A DNA stretch of 39,595 nt, taken from Halieaceae bacterium (GTDB lineage: Bacteria > Pseudomonadota > Gammaproteobacteria > Pseudomonadales > Halieaceae). The translations under genes were made by a program, and so were the position numbers. Below, one piece after another: positions 1 to 7,782 of this stretch; the stretch's first letter is position 1; every line of letters begins with the position of its first letter. Location: NCBI GenBank assembly GCA_028280635.1, contig JANQLM010000084.1:1-39595 (forward strand). Reading direction: 5' to 3'. The notes beneath the pieces are model-generated. The model had not been told where the DNA came from. It worked only from the letters and a program-made list of their open reading frames with translations, and searched no databases.

Positions 1-23
1 ACCTATCAGGGAGCACTACACAC

Positions 24-500
24 ATGGCATTTCCAAAGATCGGCAACATCGCACCGGCGTTTACCCTGCTGGACCAGGACGGCAACAAGGTCAGCCTCAA
101 GGACTTTCGCGACAAGAGCAACGTGGTGCTGTATTTCTACCCCAAGGCGATGACGCCGGGCTGCACCAACCAGGCCTGCGGGATTCGCGATAGCAAGGCG
201 GCGTTAAAGAAAGCCAATACCGTCGTGTTGGGAGTCAGCCCTGATCCGGTAGCGCGCCTGGGAAAGTTCATCGACAAGGAGGGGCTCAATTTCACTTTGC
301 TGTCGGATGAAGACAAAGCCGTCACCGAGAAATACGGCTGTTGGGGGCTCAAGAAGTTCATGGGCCGTGAATCCATGGGCGTTTTGCGCACCACTTTCAT
401 TATCGGCAAGGACGGACGTTTGAAGCACATCATGGACAAGGTTAAAACCAAGTCCCACCACGACGATGTGCTGGCCCTGATCAAGGAATTGGGTCTGTAG
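24..500 (+). CDS. bcp: Thioredoxin-dependent peroxiredoxin, Bcp/PrxQ family
   Basis: A 158-residue thiol peroxidase that reduces hydrogen peroxide and organic hydroperoxides in the cytoplasm using thioredoxin. The AhpC/TSA thioredoxin-like fold fills the protein. The motif TPGCTNQAC holds the peroxidatic Cys47, with Thr44 in the active site, and Cys52, the position of the resolving cysteine in atypical two-cysteine Bcp proteins. Length matches the family (about 155 residues). The ATG follows AGGGAG at 8-13 with good spacing. Only 23 bases lie upstream in the window, so its operon context is unseen. A weak terminator-like element follows. The substrate range cannot be read from the sequence. 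Confidence 0.95.
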   Translation: MAFPKIGNIAPAFTLLDQDGNKVSLKDFRDKSNVVLYFYPKAMTPGCTNQACGIRDSKAALKKANTVVLGVSPDPVARLGKFIDKEGLNFTLLSDEDKAVTEKYGCWGLKKFMGRESMGVLRTTFIIGKDGRLKHIMDKVKTKSHHDDVLALIKELGL

Positions 501-936
501 CGGATTTACTGCGGGGGGGACTAGCAATAATACCCCTTTTTTTGCTCAAGTAAACCATAGGATTCGCTCCTAAGCCCCTGTAAACTCGAGACAACTCGGG
601 TGCACCGTGTATGGCCCGACCAGCTTTCATGGGGATGGTTGCTGGGGGTCCGGCGGTGCATTCTGCCGTTGTCTTGCGCTGGCATTGCATTGCCTTGTGA
701 CCCAGCGCCGAAAACGCGTCTTGCAGTTTGCGTGGCGCGCTAAAAGCCCGGCAGAATCCCGAATAATAAGCAGGATGGCGTCGGGTCAGTTGCATGCGCT
801 TCACATGTGCATGTGCTCCCAGAGCAGCTCGAGACCGTCCCAGGCAGCGTGAAACCCGGGTGGGGACCCGTGGCGTCACGTTTGACGCATTCAGACCAAT
901 GATAATGAGCCGACCCAGTCGGTCAGGAATGAAAAC
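501..936. other. 436-bp intergenic stretch without a convincing gene
   Basis: No open frame here looks like a protein. The reading frames available are rich in Arg, Ser and Cys and match no family I recognise. A palindrome CACATGTG lies near 803-810. Near the end a TTGACG (882-887) precedes GATAAT (901-906), but the 13-base gap is too short for a normal sigma-70 promoter. The lipoprotein that follows has AGGA at 925-928 as its ribosome site. The stretch may hold that gene's promoter and a 5' leader, or the remains of a decayed gene. Confidence 0.5.
514..543 (+). terminator. Weak candidate terminator after bcp
   Basis: A G run (about 513-519) and CCCC (533-536) could pair across a loop of roughly 14 bases and are followed directly by seven T residues. 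The stem is only about four pairs, so this is a weak call, but its place just after the bcp stop codon fits. Confidence 0.3.
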
Positions 937-3432
937 ATGACGGAATTGCGGCAGTTCAGCTTTATCAAGCTTGTCCTTACGGGGATGTTTCTCACCTTCG
1001 TCAGTGCCTGCGGCGGTGGCGGCGGCAGCGGCCCGGGTTTTATCGGTGGGGGAATCGACGATCCGGGCGGTGGCGGTGGCGGCGGCGGTGGCGGGGGCGC
1101 AAACAGCGTAACCATCACGCTGACAGACACTGGCGGCAACCCCACCACGACAATCAGTAACTCCGATCCGGGCATTGTCACGGTGACCGCTGTCAGTGGC
1201 GCCGGCTTGATCGTGAATGTGGCGACCACCAATGGCGTTATCTCTCCGGCCTCGGGTCTGACCGACGAAAACGGTGTTGCGTCATTCGTGCTGGAAGCCA
1301 ATGAGCAGTCTGGCGCAGGCACAGTCTCCGCTACGGTCAACGAGATCACCGCATCGACCAACTTTCAGATTGAGTCCGTGACCCAGGGCAATAATGTACT
1401 CTCACTGGCGCTAACTGACACTGCGGGCAATCCTACCGAGAACATCACTGATATCAGTCCCGGCACCCTCACCGTCACCGCCACCGACGCGTTCGGCGCA
1501 CCCGTGGCCAATGAGATTGTCTCTGCCGCTGTAACCTTGGGCGTGCTGGCACCCAGCGCTGGCACCGCACTGACCGATCTCAACGGCATAGCCACGTTTA
1601 CCATTGGCTCAGACGGCACGCTCGGCGCAGGTACTGTAACGACGACCCTGGGGGGCGCAAGCGGTTCGGTGAACTATCAGATCGGCCAGGCCAACCTGCG
1701 CATCGGGCGCATTGCCGGCAGCAATTTTGTGGAAGGCGAAATTGATGCGGGTGCCACCTTACTACCGGCGGCGGGTTCTACGCCACTGTCGGTAGTGGTT
1801 GTGGATCAGGACGGGAACGCTGTGACCAATGTGGTGCCTGTGCAATTTGGCAGTGGCTGTGCAAGCCTCGATCCTCCTTTGGCAGAGCTGGCCAGCGAGG
1901 TGAACACGATTAACGGCGTCGCTACAGCCACCTATACCGCGGCGGGCTGTACGGGCGACGATACCGTGACTGCTGCCATCGTCCAGGGCAACACGCAGAC
2001 CGCGACCGTGGTTCTGACCGTGGCCACTGCCGACGTGAACTCCGTGGCATTCCTGGACGCGGTGCCGCAGACCATTGCTCTACAGGGTACTGGCGGCGCT
2101 GGCCGTTCCGAGACCTCCCAGGTGTCTTTTCAGGTGCTGGACACTACCGGCGCCCCTGCCTCGGGCACCGATGTTGCGTTCTCCCTGTCTACCACGGTAG
2201 GCGGGCTGGCCCTGACCAATGCGACAGCGACTACCAATGAGGACGGCATCGCACGAGCCATTGTCCAGGCGGGTAACGTTTCGACTTCGGTGCGGGTAAC
2301 GGCGACCATCGATGCCGGTGGTACCCAGCTCAGCACGGTGTCCGATCGACTGATCGTTAGCACCGGCCTGCCGGACCAGAATTCCGTGTCGCTTGCTCGA
2401 GTCGCCGGCAACCCCGGCGGTGGCGATGTCGACGGGGTTGAAACCGGCGTCTCCGTTCGCATGGCGGACAAATTCAATAACCCGGTGCCGGATGGTACGG
2501 TCGCCTTTTTTACCACCGAGTATGGCGCCATCGATGACAGCTGTGAGTTGCTCAACGGCGTGTGCGACGTAATATGGCGCAGCCAGGAGCCGCGTTTGCC
2601 GCTGATTTACAACGATTTCGACATGGGCGGTTTTGTCGCCACCATCGACAACCAACCTTGCCCGGACAATGGCGGATTGCTGGGCCTGCCATGCCCCAGT
2701 TCCCTGGGGCCGATCGTCGGTCGCCAGAGTGCGATAGTGGTGATTGCTGTTGGCGAGGAGAGCTTCATCGATACCAACGGCAACGGTCTCTACGACGTGG
2801 GCGAGCCTTTCGACGACCTGCCGGAGGCCTGGCTCGACAAGAATGAAAATGGCCAGTTCGACAATACCGCGCCTCTCTGCACCCCGGACGCAAGCACCTC
2901 GGTCGGTCGCTCCTGCGCTGAGGGCCTGGAAGAGATTTTCTTCGACTTCAATGAGAACGGCGTATACGACACCGGTAATGGGATCTACAACGGGTCTCTA
3001 TGTCCTCAAGACCTTGCCGCTGCGGGTCAATGCACACGCGAACTGCTGCACGTTCGCCAGCGCTCGACGATCCTCATGTCTGGAGAGAGCCAGGCTTTTG
3101 CGCTGTATGAGGGTGGGGCGCCGGTCACAGCCGACATTGTCATGGCTGCGGGTGGATCTAGCCGCCAGTTTACAGCGGCGTTTGCGGACTTTTTCAACAA
3201 CCCACCACCTGCGGGTTCCACGGTGACAGTCACTGCAGAGGGTTGCGAACTCCTTGGCAGCGTTACCAACACAATGCCCAGTAGGTCCGCTAGCGGTGCT
3301 TTCCTGACAACGTTCACGATCAGAAACCAGACAGATAATACTGCCAACCTCGATGGGCTGATTGAAATCACGCTCGATATTAGTGGTGATTCCGACACCT
3401 ATACATTCTCCTGCCTCGACGAGGCGGGTTAA
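937..3432 (+). CDS. Large Ig-like (Big_1-type) surface lipoprotein
   Basis: An 831-residue predicted lipoprotein. The N-terminus has a short charged segment, a hydrophobic stretch and a lipobox VSAC with Cys25 as lipidation site. Gly at +2 and no Asp suggest outer-membrane sorting. A glycine-rich tether follows (residues 26-54, ending in eleven Gly). Several repeats of about 100 residues then resemble bacterial Ig-like group 1 domains, with recurring pieces such as LTDTAGNPT and DENGVASF. Around residues 612-623, 634-642 and 670-678 three DxNxNG acidic loops resemble EF-hand/dockerin calcium sites. The last segment is again Ig-like and has paired cysteines. ATG is preceded by AGGA (925-928), and a strong terminator follows. 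Function is unknown; adhesion or a surface structural role is inferred. Confidence 0.7.
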   Translation: MTELRQFSFIKLVLTGMFLTFVSACGGGGGSGPGFIGGGIDDPGGGGGGGGGGGANSVTITLTDTGGNPTTTISNSDPGIVTVTAVSGAGLIVNVATTNGVISPASGLTDENGVASFVLEANEQSGAGTVSATVNEITASTNFQIESVTQGNNVLSLALTDTAGNPTENITDISPGTLTVTATDAFGAPVANEIVSAAVTLGVLAPSAGTALTDLNGIATFTIGSDGTLGAGTVTTTLGGASGSVNYQIGQANLRIGRIAGSNFVEGEIDAGATLLPAAGSTPLSVVVVDQDGNAVTNVVPVQFGSGCASLDPPLAELASEVNTINGVATATYTAAGCTGDDTVTAAIVQGNTQTATVVLTVATADVNSVAFLDAVPQTIALQGTGGAGRSETSQVSFQVLDTTGAPASGTDVAFSLSTTVGGLALTNATATTNEDGIARAIVQAGNVSTSVRVTATIDAGGTQLSTVSDRLIVSTGLPDQNSVSLARVAGNPGGGDVDGVETGVSVRMADKFNNPVPDGTVAFFTTEYGAIDDSCELLNGVCDVIWRSQEPRLPLIYNDFDMGGFVATIDNQPCPDNGGLLGLPCPSSLGPIVGRQSAIVVIAVGEESFIDTNGNGLYDVGEPFDDLPEAWLDKNENGQFDNTAPLCTPDASTSVGRSCAEGLEEIFFDFNENGVYDTGNGIYNGSLCPQDLAAAGQCTRELLHVRQRSTILMSGESQAFALYEGGAPVTADIVMAAGGSSRQFTAAFADFFNNPPPAGSTVTVTAEGCELLGSVTNTMPSRSASGAFLTTFTIRNQTDNTANLDGLIEITLDISGDSDTYTFSCLDEAG
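1012..1098 (+). repeat. GGN-rich low-complexity tract encoding a poly-glycine tether
   Basis: Just after the lipobox cysteine codon, two runs of GGN codons encode five and eleven consecutive glycines, separated by a short GPGF...DDP segment. Such a tract is prone to slippage and would change tether length in multiples of one residue, or break the frame. Glycine-rich linkers after the lipidated cysteine are common in surface lipoproteins. Confidence 0.8.
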
Positions 3433-3441
3433 GCAATCTAC

Positions 3442-3469
3442 GAAAGCGGGCTTTGCCCGCTTTCTTTTT
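3442..3469 (+). terminator. Strong intrinsic terminator after the Ig-like lipoprotein
   Basis: A perfect 10-bp stem GAAAGCGGGC / GCCCGCTTTC with a three-base TTT loop is followed by five T residues. It starts 9 bases after the lipoprotein stop codon and separates that gene from the P450 operon. Confidence 0.93.
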
Positions 3470-3479
3470 GATGTGCAGG

Positions 3480-3501
3480 CTATTAACTAATAGGCTATAG
3501 T
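3480..3501 (+). promoter_or_regulatory. Candidate P450 operon promoter with palindromic operator
   Basis: CTATTA-AC-TAATAG (3480-3493) is a perfect 6-2-6 inverted repeat. Directly after it lies TATAGT (3496-3501), a 5-of-6 match to a sigma-70 -10 box. The palindrome therefore occupies the spacer between -35 and -10, a usual place for a repressor of the MarR or TetR type. No good -35 hexamer is seen at 17 bp. The regulator is unknown; the marR gene at the far end of the operon is one candidate. Confidence 0.5.
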
Positions 3502-3538
3502 TTTTCTCTGATCCCGTGCAGTTTTGAGGAGACGCGTG

Positions 3539-4783
3539 ATGTCCCAGTGCCCCCATGTCGACCTGACCGACCCGGATGCCTATGCCGGTGGCATGCCCCG
3601 GGAAGCCTTCAGCTACCTGCGCCGGGAAGAACCCGTGTACTGGCACGAGGACCCTGCCCAGGGGCGAGGTTTCTGGGCGGTGACCCGCCACGCCGACCTG
3701 GATTACGTCTCCAAGAACCCACAGATTTTTTCCTCAGAGGTGGAAACCTGTTTCCTGCATGAGCACGACGAGGAGACCCTGCCGTTCATGCAACTGCAGC
3801 TCATCAACATGGACCCGCCCAAGCACCTCAAGTATCGCCGCCTGGTGCGAAATGCCTTCACTCCCAAAGCGGTGGATTCCTACGAGTCCCGCTTTCGCGA
3901 CATCGCCCGTGGCATCGTGGACGCCGCTGTGGAAGGTGGGCGCTGCGAGTTTGTGGAAGATGTCGCCGCCGAGCTGCCGCTGATTGCGATATGTGAGCTG
4001 ATGGGTGTTCCCCTGGAGAAGCGCCGGCGTATTTTCGAGCTGACCAATATCATGATCGGCATGGATGATCCGGAGCTGGCCACCACCCAGGAAGACGGCA
4101 TGGTGGCGATGATGGAGATGTTCGGTATCGCCCAGGAATTGGCGGCCGACCATCGCGCCCATCCCAGGGACGATATCGTCAACGTGCTGCTCACCGGCAC
4201 GGTGGAAGACGAGCCGCTGACTGACGAAGAATTCTGCTACTTCTTCCTGATGCTGGTGGTGGCGGGCAATGAGACCACCCGCACGGTAACCAGCCACGGC
4301 ATGCGCCTGCTCATGGAGACCGGACAATACCAGGCTCTGCAGGACCATCCGGAACTGCTCGAAGGCGCCATCGAAGAATGCCTGCGTTACAACCCGGCGG
4401 TGATCGCTTTCCGGCGTACGGCCCTGGAAGATGCTGAAATCGGTGGGCAGAGGATTAAAAAGGGCGAGAAAGTACATCTGTTCTACGGTGCCGCCAGTGC
4501 CGACGAGGCGGTATTTGAAGACGGGGACCGTTTCGATATCACCCGTGCCAGCCGCGAAGACGTCCGCAACAACCATCGGGCCTTCGGGATTGGAGAGCAC
4601 TTCTGTATGGGTTCTCACCTGGCGCGCCTGGAACTCCGGGTCATCTTCGAGGAAATCCTCTCACGGATCGCCAATCCTGAATTCGACGGCGATATCCGCT
4701 GGCTGCGCTCCAACTTCATCAATGGTATCAAGCAGATGCCAATTCGCTTTGACGTATTGCCCGCGGCGGGGGAGCATGGCTGA
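3539..4783 (+). CDS. Cytochrome P450
   Basis: A 414-residue soluble bacterial P450 monooxygenase, expected to take electrons from a ferredoxin/ferredoxin-reductase pair to hydroxylate a hydrophobic substrate. All hallmark motifs are present: I-helix AGNETT (residues 242-247), the ExxR pair Glu280/Arg283, and the heme loop FGIGEHFCMG with ligand Cys356. The start is ATG 3539 because GAGGAG (3526-3531) sits seven bases upstream; an in-frame TTG at 3524 has no such site. It is the first gene of an operon with three further genes at gaps of 23, 4 and 10 bases. No ferredoxin gene lies beside it. The substrate cannot be told; terpenoid, steroid or alkyl compounds are possible. Confidence 0.95.
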   Translation: MSQCPHVDLTDPDAYAGGMPREAFSYLRREEPVYWHEDPAQGRGFWAVTRHADLDYVSKNPQIFSSEVETCFLHEHDEETLPFMQLQLINMDPPKHLKYRRLVRNAFTPKAVDSYESRFRDIARGIVDAAVEGGRCEFVEDVAAELPLIAICELMGVPLEKRRRIFELTNIMIGMDDPELATTQEDGMVAMMEMFGIAQELAADHRAHPRDDIVNVLLTGTVEDEPLTDEEFCYFFLMLVVAGNETTRTVTSHGMRLLMETGQYQALQDHPELLEGAIEECLRYNPAVIAFRRTALEDAEIGGQRIKKGEKVHLFYGAASADEAVFEDGDRFDITRASREDVRNNHRAFGIGEHFCMGSHLARLELRVIFEEILSRIANPEFDGDIRWLRSNFINGIKQMPIRFDVLPAAGEHG

Positions 4784-4806
4784 CCCAGTGTCCTGAGGCA
4801 CAGCTC

Positions 4807-5787
4807 ATGCGTGCAATCGCCATTACAGAGCCCGGTGGTCCCGAAGTCCTGGGCCTGACCCAACTACCCGACCCGGTGCCGGCAGCGGGTGAAGTACTCA
4901 TCAAGGTCCATGCGGCGGGTATCAACCGGGCAGACGTCGTCCAGCGCCAGGGGTTCTATCCGCCGCCGCCAGGTGCGCCGGCCACGCCCGGCCTGGAAGT
5001 GGCCGGCACGATAGCTGCCGTGGCTGAAGGGGCGGGCACCTGGTCGGTGGGTGACCGGGTGTGTGCCTTGCTGGCGGGTGGTGGTTATGCGGAACTTGCC
5101 GTGGCGACGGCTGCAGAGTGCCTGCCCATACCCGAAGAACTGTCTTTTGAAGAGGCGGCCGGCTTGCCCGAGACCGTGCTCACGGTGTGGTCCAACGTGA
5201 TGCAGCGTGCCGCAATACAGCCGGGGGAGAGTTTCCTGGTGCATGGCGGCAGCAGCGGAATCGGCACAACGGCCATCCAGATGTTGAAGGCCTATGGTTG
5301 CCCTGTGTACGCCACCGCCGGTAATGAAGAGAAGGTTGAGGTTTGTGAAGCCCTGGGTGCCACCCGGTGCATCAATTACCGGGAGCAGGATTTCCTGGCC
5401 GAATTGCAGGCGGCTACAGATGGCCGGGGCGTCGACGTGATTCTCGATATGGTGGGTGGTGACTACGTGGACCGCAATATCCAACTGGCTGCGGTGAACG
5501 GCCGTATCGTGAATATCGCCTATTTGCAGGGTTCCCAGGTCAGCGCCAATCTGATGCCGGTCATGCTCAAGCGCCTGACCCTGACCGGCTCAACGCTCCG
5601 CGCCCGCGAAGCCGCGTTCAAGGCGGCCCTGGTCCAGGAGGTCCGTGAACAAGCCTGGCCCTGGCTGGATGACGGTCGCCTGCAGGCCGTGATTCACCAG
5701 GTGTTTTCTTTTGCCGAAGTCAGTGATGCGCACCGGGTGATGGAAGCGAGCACCCATATCGGCAAGCTGGTGTTGAGCTGGGAATAG
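4807..5787 (+). CDS. NAD(P)H quinone oxidoreductase, zinc-free MDR family (PIG3-like)
   Basis: A 326-residue medium-chain dehydrogenase/reductase of the zeta-crystallin/PIG3 type, which reduces quinones or activated alkenes with NADPH. The N-terminal GroES-like domain contains AAGINRADVVQRQG (36-49) and PGLEVAGTI, and lacks the zinc-binding residues of alcohol dehydrogenases. The Rossmann motif GGSSGIG (147-153) binds the cofactor. Length is normal for the family. Its place directly after a P450 and before a GST-like gene suggests that it acts on a product of the oxygenase or removes reactive carbonyls. That role is inferred. Confidence 0.9.
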   Translation: MRAIAITEPGGPEVLGLTQLPDPVPAAGEVLIKVHAAGINRADVVQRQGFYPPPPGAPATPGLEVAGTIAAVAEGAGTWSVGDRVCALLAGGGYAELAVATAAECLPIPEELSFEEAAGLPETVLTVWSNVMQRAAIQPGESFLVHGGSSGIGTTAIQMLKAYGCPVYATAGNEEKVEVCEALGATRCINYREQDFLAELQAATDGRGVDVILDMVGGDYVDRNIQLAAVNGRIVNIAYLQGSQVSANLMPVMLKRLTLTGSTLRAREAAFKAALVQEVREQAWPWLDDGRLQAVIHQVFSFAEVSDAHRVMEASTHIGKLVLSWE

Positions 5788-5791
5788 CATC

Positions 5792-6556
5792 TTGGACTAC
5801 GTCAGTGTCGAACAGGCGCGTGAACTGGGCGGATTGCGGCTGGTGCTCACCGCCGGGCTGCCCGGGCCCTGGGGCGAGGCCATCAAGTCGGTGCTGGCCT
5901 GCAAACAGCTTGACTACGTGGCCGCGGCCCAGGAAGGCGGTGGAGAAAACCCAGCCCTGGTCGAGTGGACCGGGCAGGCATCGGCCCCGGTGCTGGCCTG
6001 GAACGAGGAAGCGCCGCGCTGCCACTGGTTGCCGCAATTGCAGCTCCTTGAGCGCCTGGCGCCCGCGCAACCGCTGCTCGGTGTAAACATCGCCGAGCGG
6101 GTGAAAATAACCGGTATGTGCAACGAGATTGCCGGGGAGGGCGGCCTCGGCTGGCAGCGGCGTACCCAGCTTACCGGCCTGGTGATCAGCCGTGGAGAAG
6201 CGCCGCCGTACATGCAGCGGATGGCTGATCGTTACGGCTATTCGGACCAGGCGTACGCGGAATGTGAACACAAGCTCGTGGAGATTCTCCGCTGGTTCAG
6301 TAGCGAACTGAGGCACCAGGCGGAGCGACAGCATGACTACCTGGTGGGCGGTGAACTCAGTGCCGCTGACCTCTACCTGGCTAACTTCATTGGCATGCTG
6401 GACCCGCTGCCCGAGGCCCTGAATCCAATGCCAGAGCAGATGCGCCGGGCCTACAGTTTCCGCAGTTCAGCCATCGACGCAGCGCTCGATTCGTCATTGC
6501 TTGCGCACCGTGAACGCGTTTACCAGCGCCACATCAAAACCCCACTCGACTTCTAG
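5792..6556 (+). CDS. Glutathione S-transferase-like protein
   Basis: A 254-residue protein with a thioredoxin-like N-terminal half (beta strand LRLVLT at the start, WTGQASAPVL further on) and an all-helical C-terminal half in which LVGGELSAADLYLANF matches the conserved GST C-domain segment that caps the fold. The N-terminal half is divergent and I cannot point to a sure catalytic Ser or Cys. The start is TTG at 5792, four bases after the preceding stop; no ATG is available nearby. Tight spacing indicates co-translation with the oxidoreductase. It may conjugate or isomerise a product of the P450 pathway, or may lack GST activity. Confidence 0.75.
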   Translation: MDYVSVEQARELGGLRLVLTAGLPGPWGEAIKSVLACKQLDYVAAAQEGGGENPALVEWTGQASAPVLAWNEEAPRCHWLPQLQLLERLAPAQPLLGVNIAERVKITGMCNEIAGEGGLGWQRRTQLTGLVISRGEAPPYMQRMADRYGYSDQAYAECEHKLVEILRWFSSELRHQAERQHDYLVGGELSAADLYLANFIGMLDPLPEALNPMPEQMRRAYSFRSSAIDAALDSSLLAHRERVYQRHIKTPLDF

Positions 6557-6566
6557 CAGGACCGCC

Positions 6567-7019
6567 ATGCTATCCCAGCAGGAAATTTCTGACCGCCTGG
6601 AGATCCAGGACCTCTGTTACCGCTACGCTGAATTGATAGACGGCAAGGACTTCCAGACCCTCGCCGTGGAAGTGTTCACTGAGGATGCGCATATTGACTA
6701 CAGCGTGTTCGGGGGCAGTGTAGGTGGCGTGGCAGAGACCATTGCCTTCCTGGAGCAGGCCCTGACAACCCAGACCTTTCCCAGCCACCAGCATCTCAAC
6801 GCCAATATACAGATCAAGGTAGATGGCGACCGGGCCAGCGGCAGGGTGATGTGTTTCAATCCCCAGGAAATGGCGCTGCCCGGGGGCGGCTCACAGCTCT
6901 TTATGCTCGGCTTGTGGTATGTGGACAGCTACCGGCGCACCGAGGCCGGCTGGCGCATTGCCTCTCGGGTGGAAGAGAAGAGCTGGGTGTTCAACACGCC
7001 GGACTTCATGTCGCTCTAA
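6567..7019 (+). CDS. SnoaL-like / NTF2-fold protein
   Basis: A 150-residue protein of the SnoaL-like nuclear transport factor 2 superfamily. The opening helix with ISDRLEIQDLCYRYAELIDG, then an acidic FTEDAHIDYS segment and the closing WRIASRVEEKSWVF, are typical of SnoaL_4 members that often accompany oxygenases in catabolic clusters. ATG 6567 is chosen because AGCAGGA (6555-6561) precedes it; a longer upstream frame overlaps the preceding gene without a ribosome site. It is the last gene of the P450 operon. Members of this fold include cyclases, isomerases, dehydratases and non-catalytic proteins, so no reaction is assigned. Confidence 0.82.
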   Translation: MLSQQEISDRLEIQDLCYRYAELIDGKDFQTLAVEVFTEDAHIDYSVFGGSVGGVAETIAFLEQALTTQTFPSHQHLNANIQIKVDGDRASGRVMCFNPQEMALPGGGSQLFMLGLWYVDSYRRTEAGWRIASRVEEKSWVFNTPDFMSL

Positions 7020-7112
7020 AGAGCAGCGCGCACAAGCGGGCCGAAGCATCATGTGCCGCTGTAGACGTTTTGTGGAGCTTTTGTCCGGCAATGGCCGGGC
7101 AGGGCGTGGCTC

Positions 7113-7613
7113 TCAGGCCACGCGGGTGTCTTCCTTCCAACTGCTGATGCTGGCCAGGTCCATGCGCCCGACGCACTCCGCGAGGCAGGTTTCCAGCTCT
7201 CGCAAAGCCTCCTCGCCTACCTGCTTGACGTAAAAGGAGCGCACTTCACTGACCGCTTCCATGCTGTCGCGCATCAGATCCAGGCCGCGCTGGGTGGGGC
7301 GAATTTTCTTGGCGCGGCGATCACTGCCATCGATATCACGCACGATATAGCCAATGCGCTCCATCTCCTTGAGCATCTTGCCCATGGCCTGCTGGGTCAC
7401 GTGGGCCCTCTCAGCAAGCTCTGTCACTCGCACCGCACCTTCGCTCAAGTTGGCAAACACGGTCGCGTGTGAGGGCCTGATCAGGGGGTGGCCGCGCGCC
7501 TGAAGCAACTCAATGACTCTCCGCTCGTAGTCGCGGCCAAACTCCAGCAGGAGCCGGCCCAGGTTGATGGAGAGACGCGATTTATTGGCTGATGTGTCGA
7601 CTTCCGTAGTCAT
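7113..7613 (-). CDS. MarR-family transcriptional regulator
   Basis: A 166-residue winged-helix regulator. Residues about 61-105 form the DNA-binding domain: RVTELAERAHVTQQAMGKML is the helix-turn-helix and DIDGSDRR the wing. Flanking helices build the dimer interface. The start is ATG 7613, with AGGGG eight bases upstream on the minus strand; an in-frame TTG at 7649 is less likely. It converges on the P450 operon and diverges from exonuclease III. MarR proteins usually repress nearby catabolic, efflux or stress genes and are released by small phenolic or lipophilic ligands. Control of the P450 operon is possible but not shown. Confidence 0.93.
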   Translation of the reverse strand: MTTEVDTSANKSRLSINLGRLLLEFGRDYERRVIELLQARGHPLIRPSHATVFANLSEGAVRVTELAERAHVTQQAMGKMLKEMERIGYIVRDIDGSDRRAKKIRPTQRGLDLMRDSMEAVSEVRSFYVKQVGEEALRELETCLAECVGRMDLASISSWKEDTRVA

Positions 7614-7700
7614 TCTGCTAACCCCTGGAGACCTACCTGTCCTGTGCAATTGTCTTGCGTAGCCGTTTTTTCGTTCTTTTGCGGTACTTTAATTAGGATA

Positions 7701-7715
7701 GTTGGTTTTGCCAAC
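7701..7715. promoter_or_regulatory. Small inverted repeat between marR and exonuclease III
   Basis: GTTGG-TTTTG-CCAAC is a perfect 5-5-5 inverted repeat in the 169-base gap between the divergent genes, close to an AT-rich stretch (7688-7697) that may hold promoters. It could be a MarR autoregulatory operator, but the arms are short and chance is not excluded. Confidence 0.3.
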
Positions 7716-7782
7716 ACCCCGGTGCGCGGACGCGGGCGGCGGGGTATCATGCGCCGCTTCCCGCAACGCATTCGAGTGCACC

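Noticed and set aside
607-852. 81-residue open frame in the gap after bcp
   Set aside because: Rich in Arg, Cys and Ser, no family resemblance, no ribosome site, and an overlapping frame on the other strand of similar quality. Likely chance.
3734-4618. Long minus-strand frame inside the P450 gene, and similar long antisense frames in the carboxylase, ftsK and icd genes
   Set aside because: They are the antisense shadows of GC-rich genes: His- and Gly-rich, with no family motifs, and fully covered by well-supported coding sequences.
7085-7123. Two hairpins at the convergent ends of the SnoaL-like and marR genes (CCGGC/GCCGG and GCGTGGC/GCCACGC)
   Set aside because: Neither is followed by a T run on either strand, and the second overlaps the marR stop region, so I do not call them terminators.
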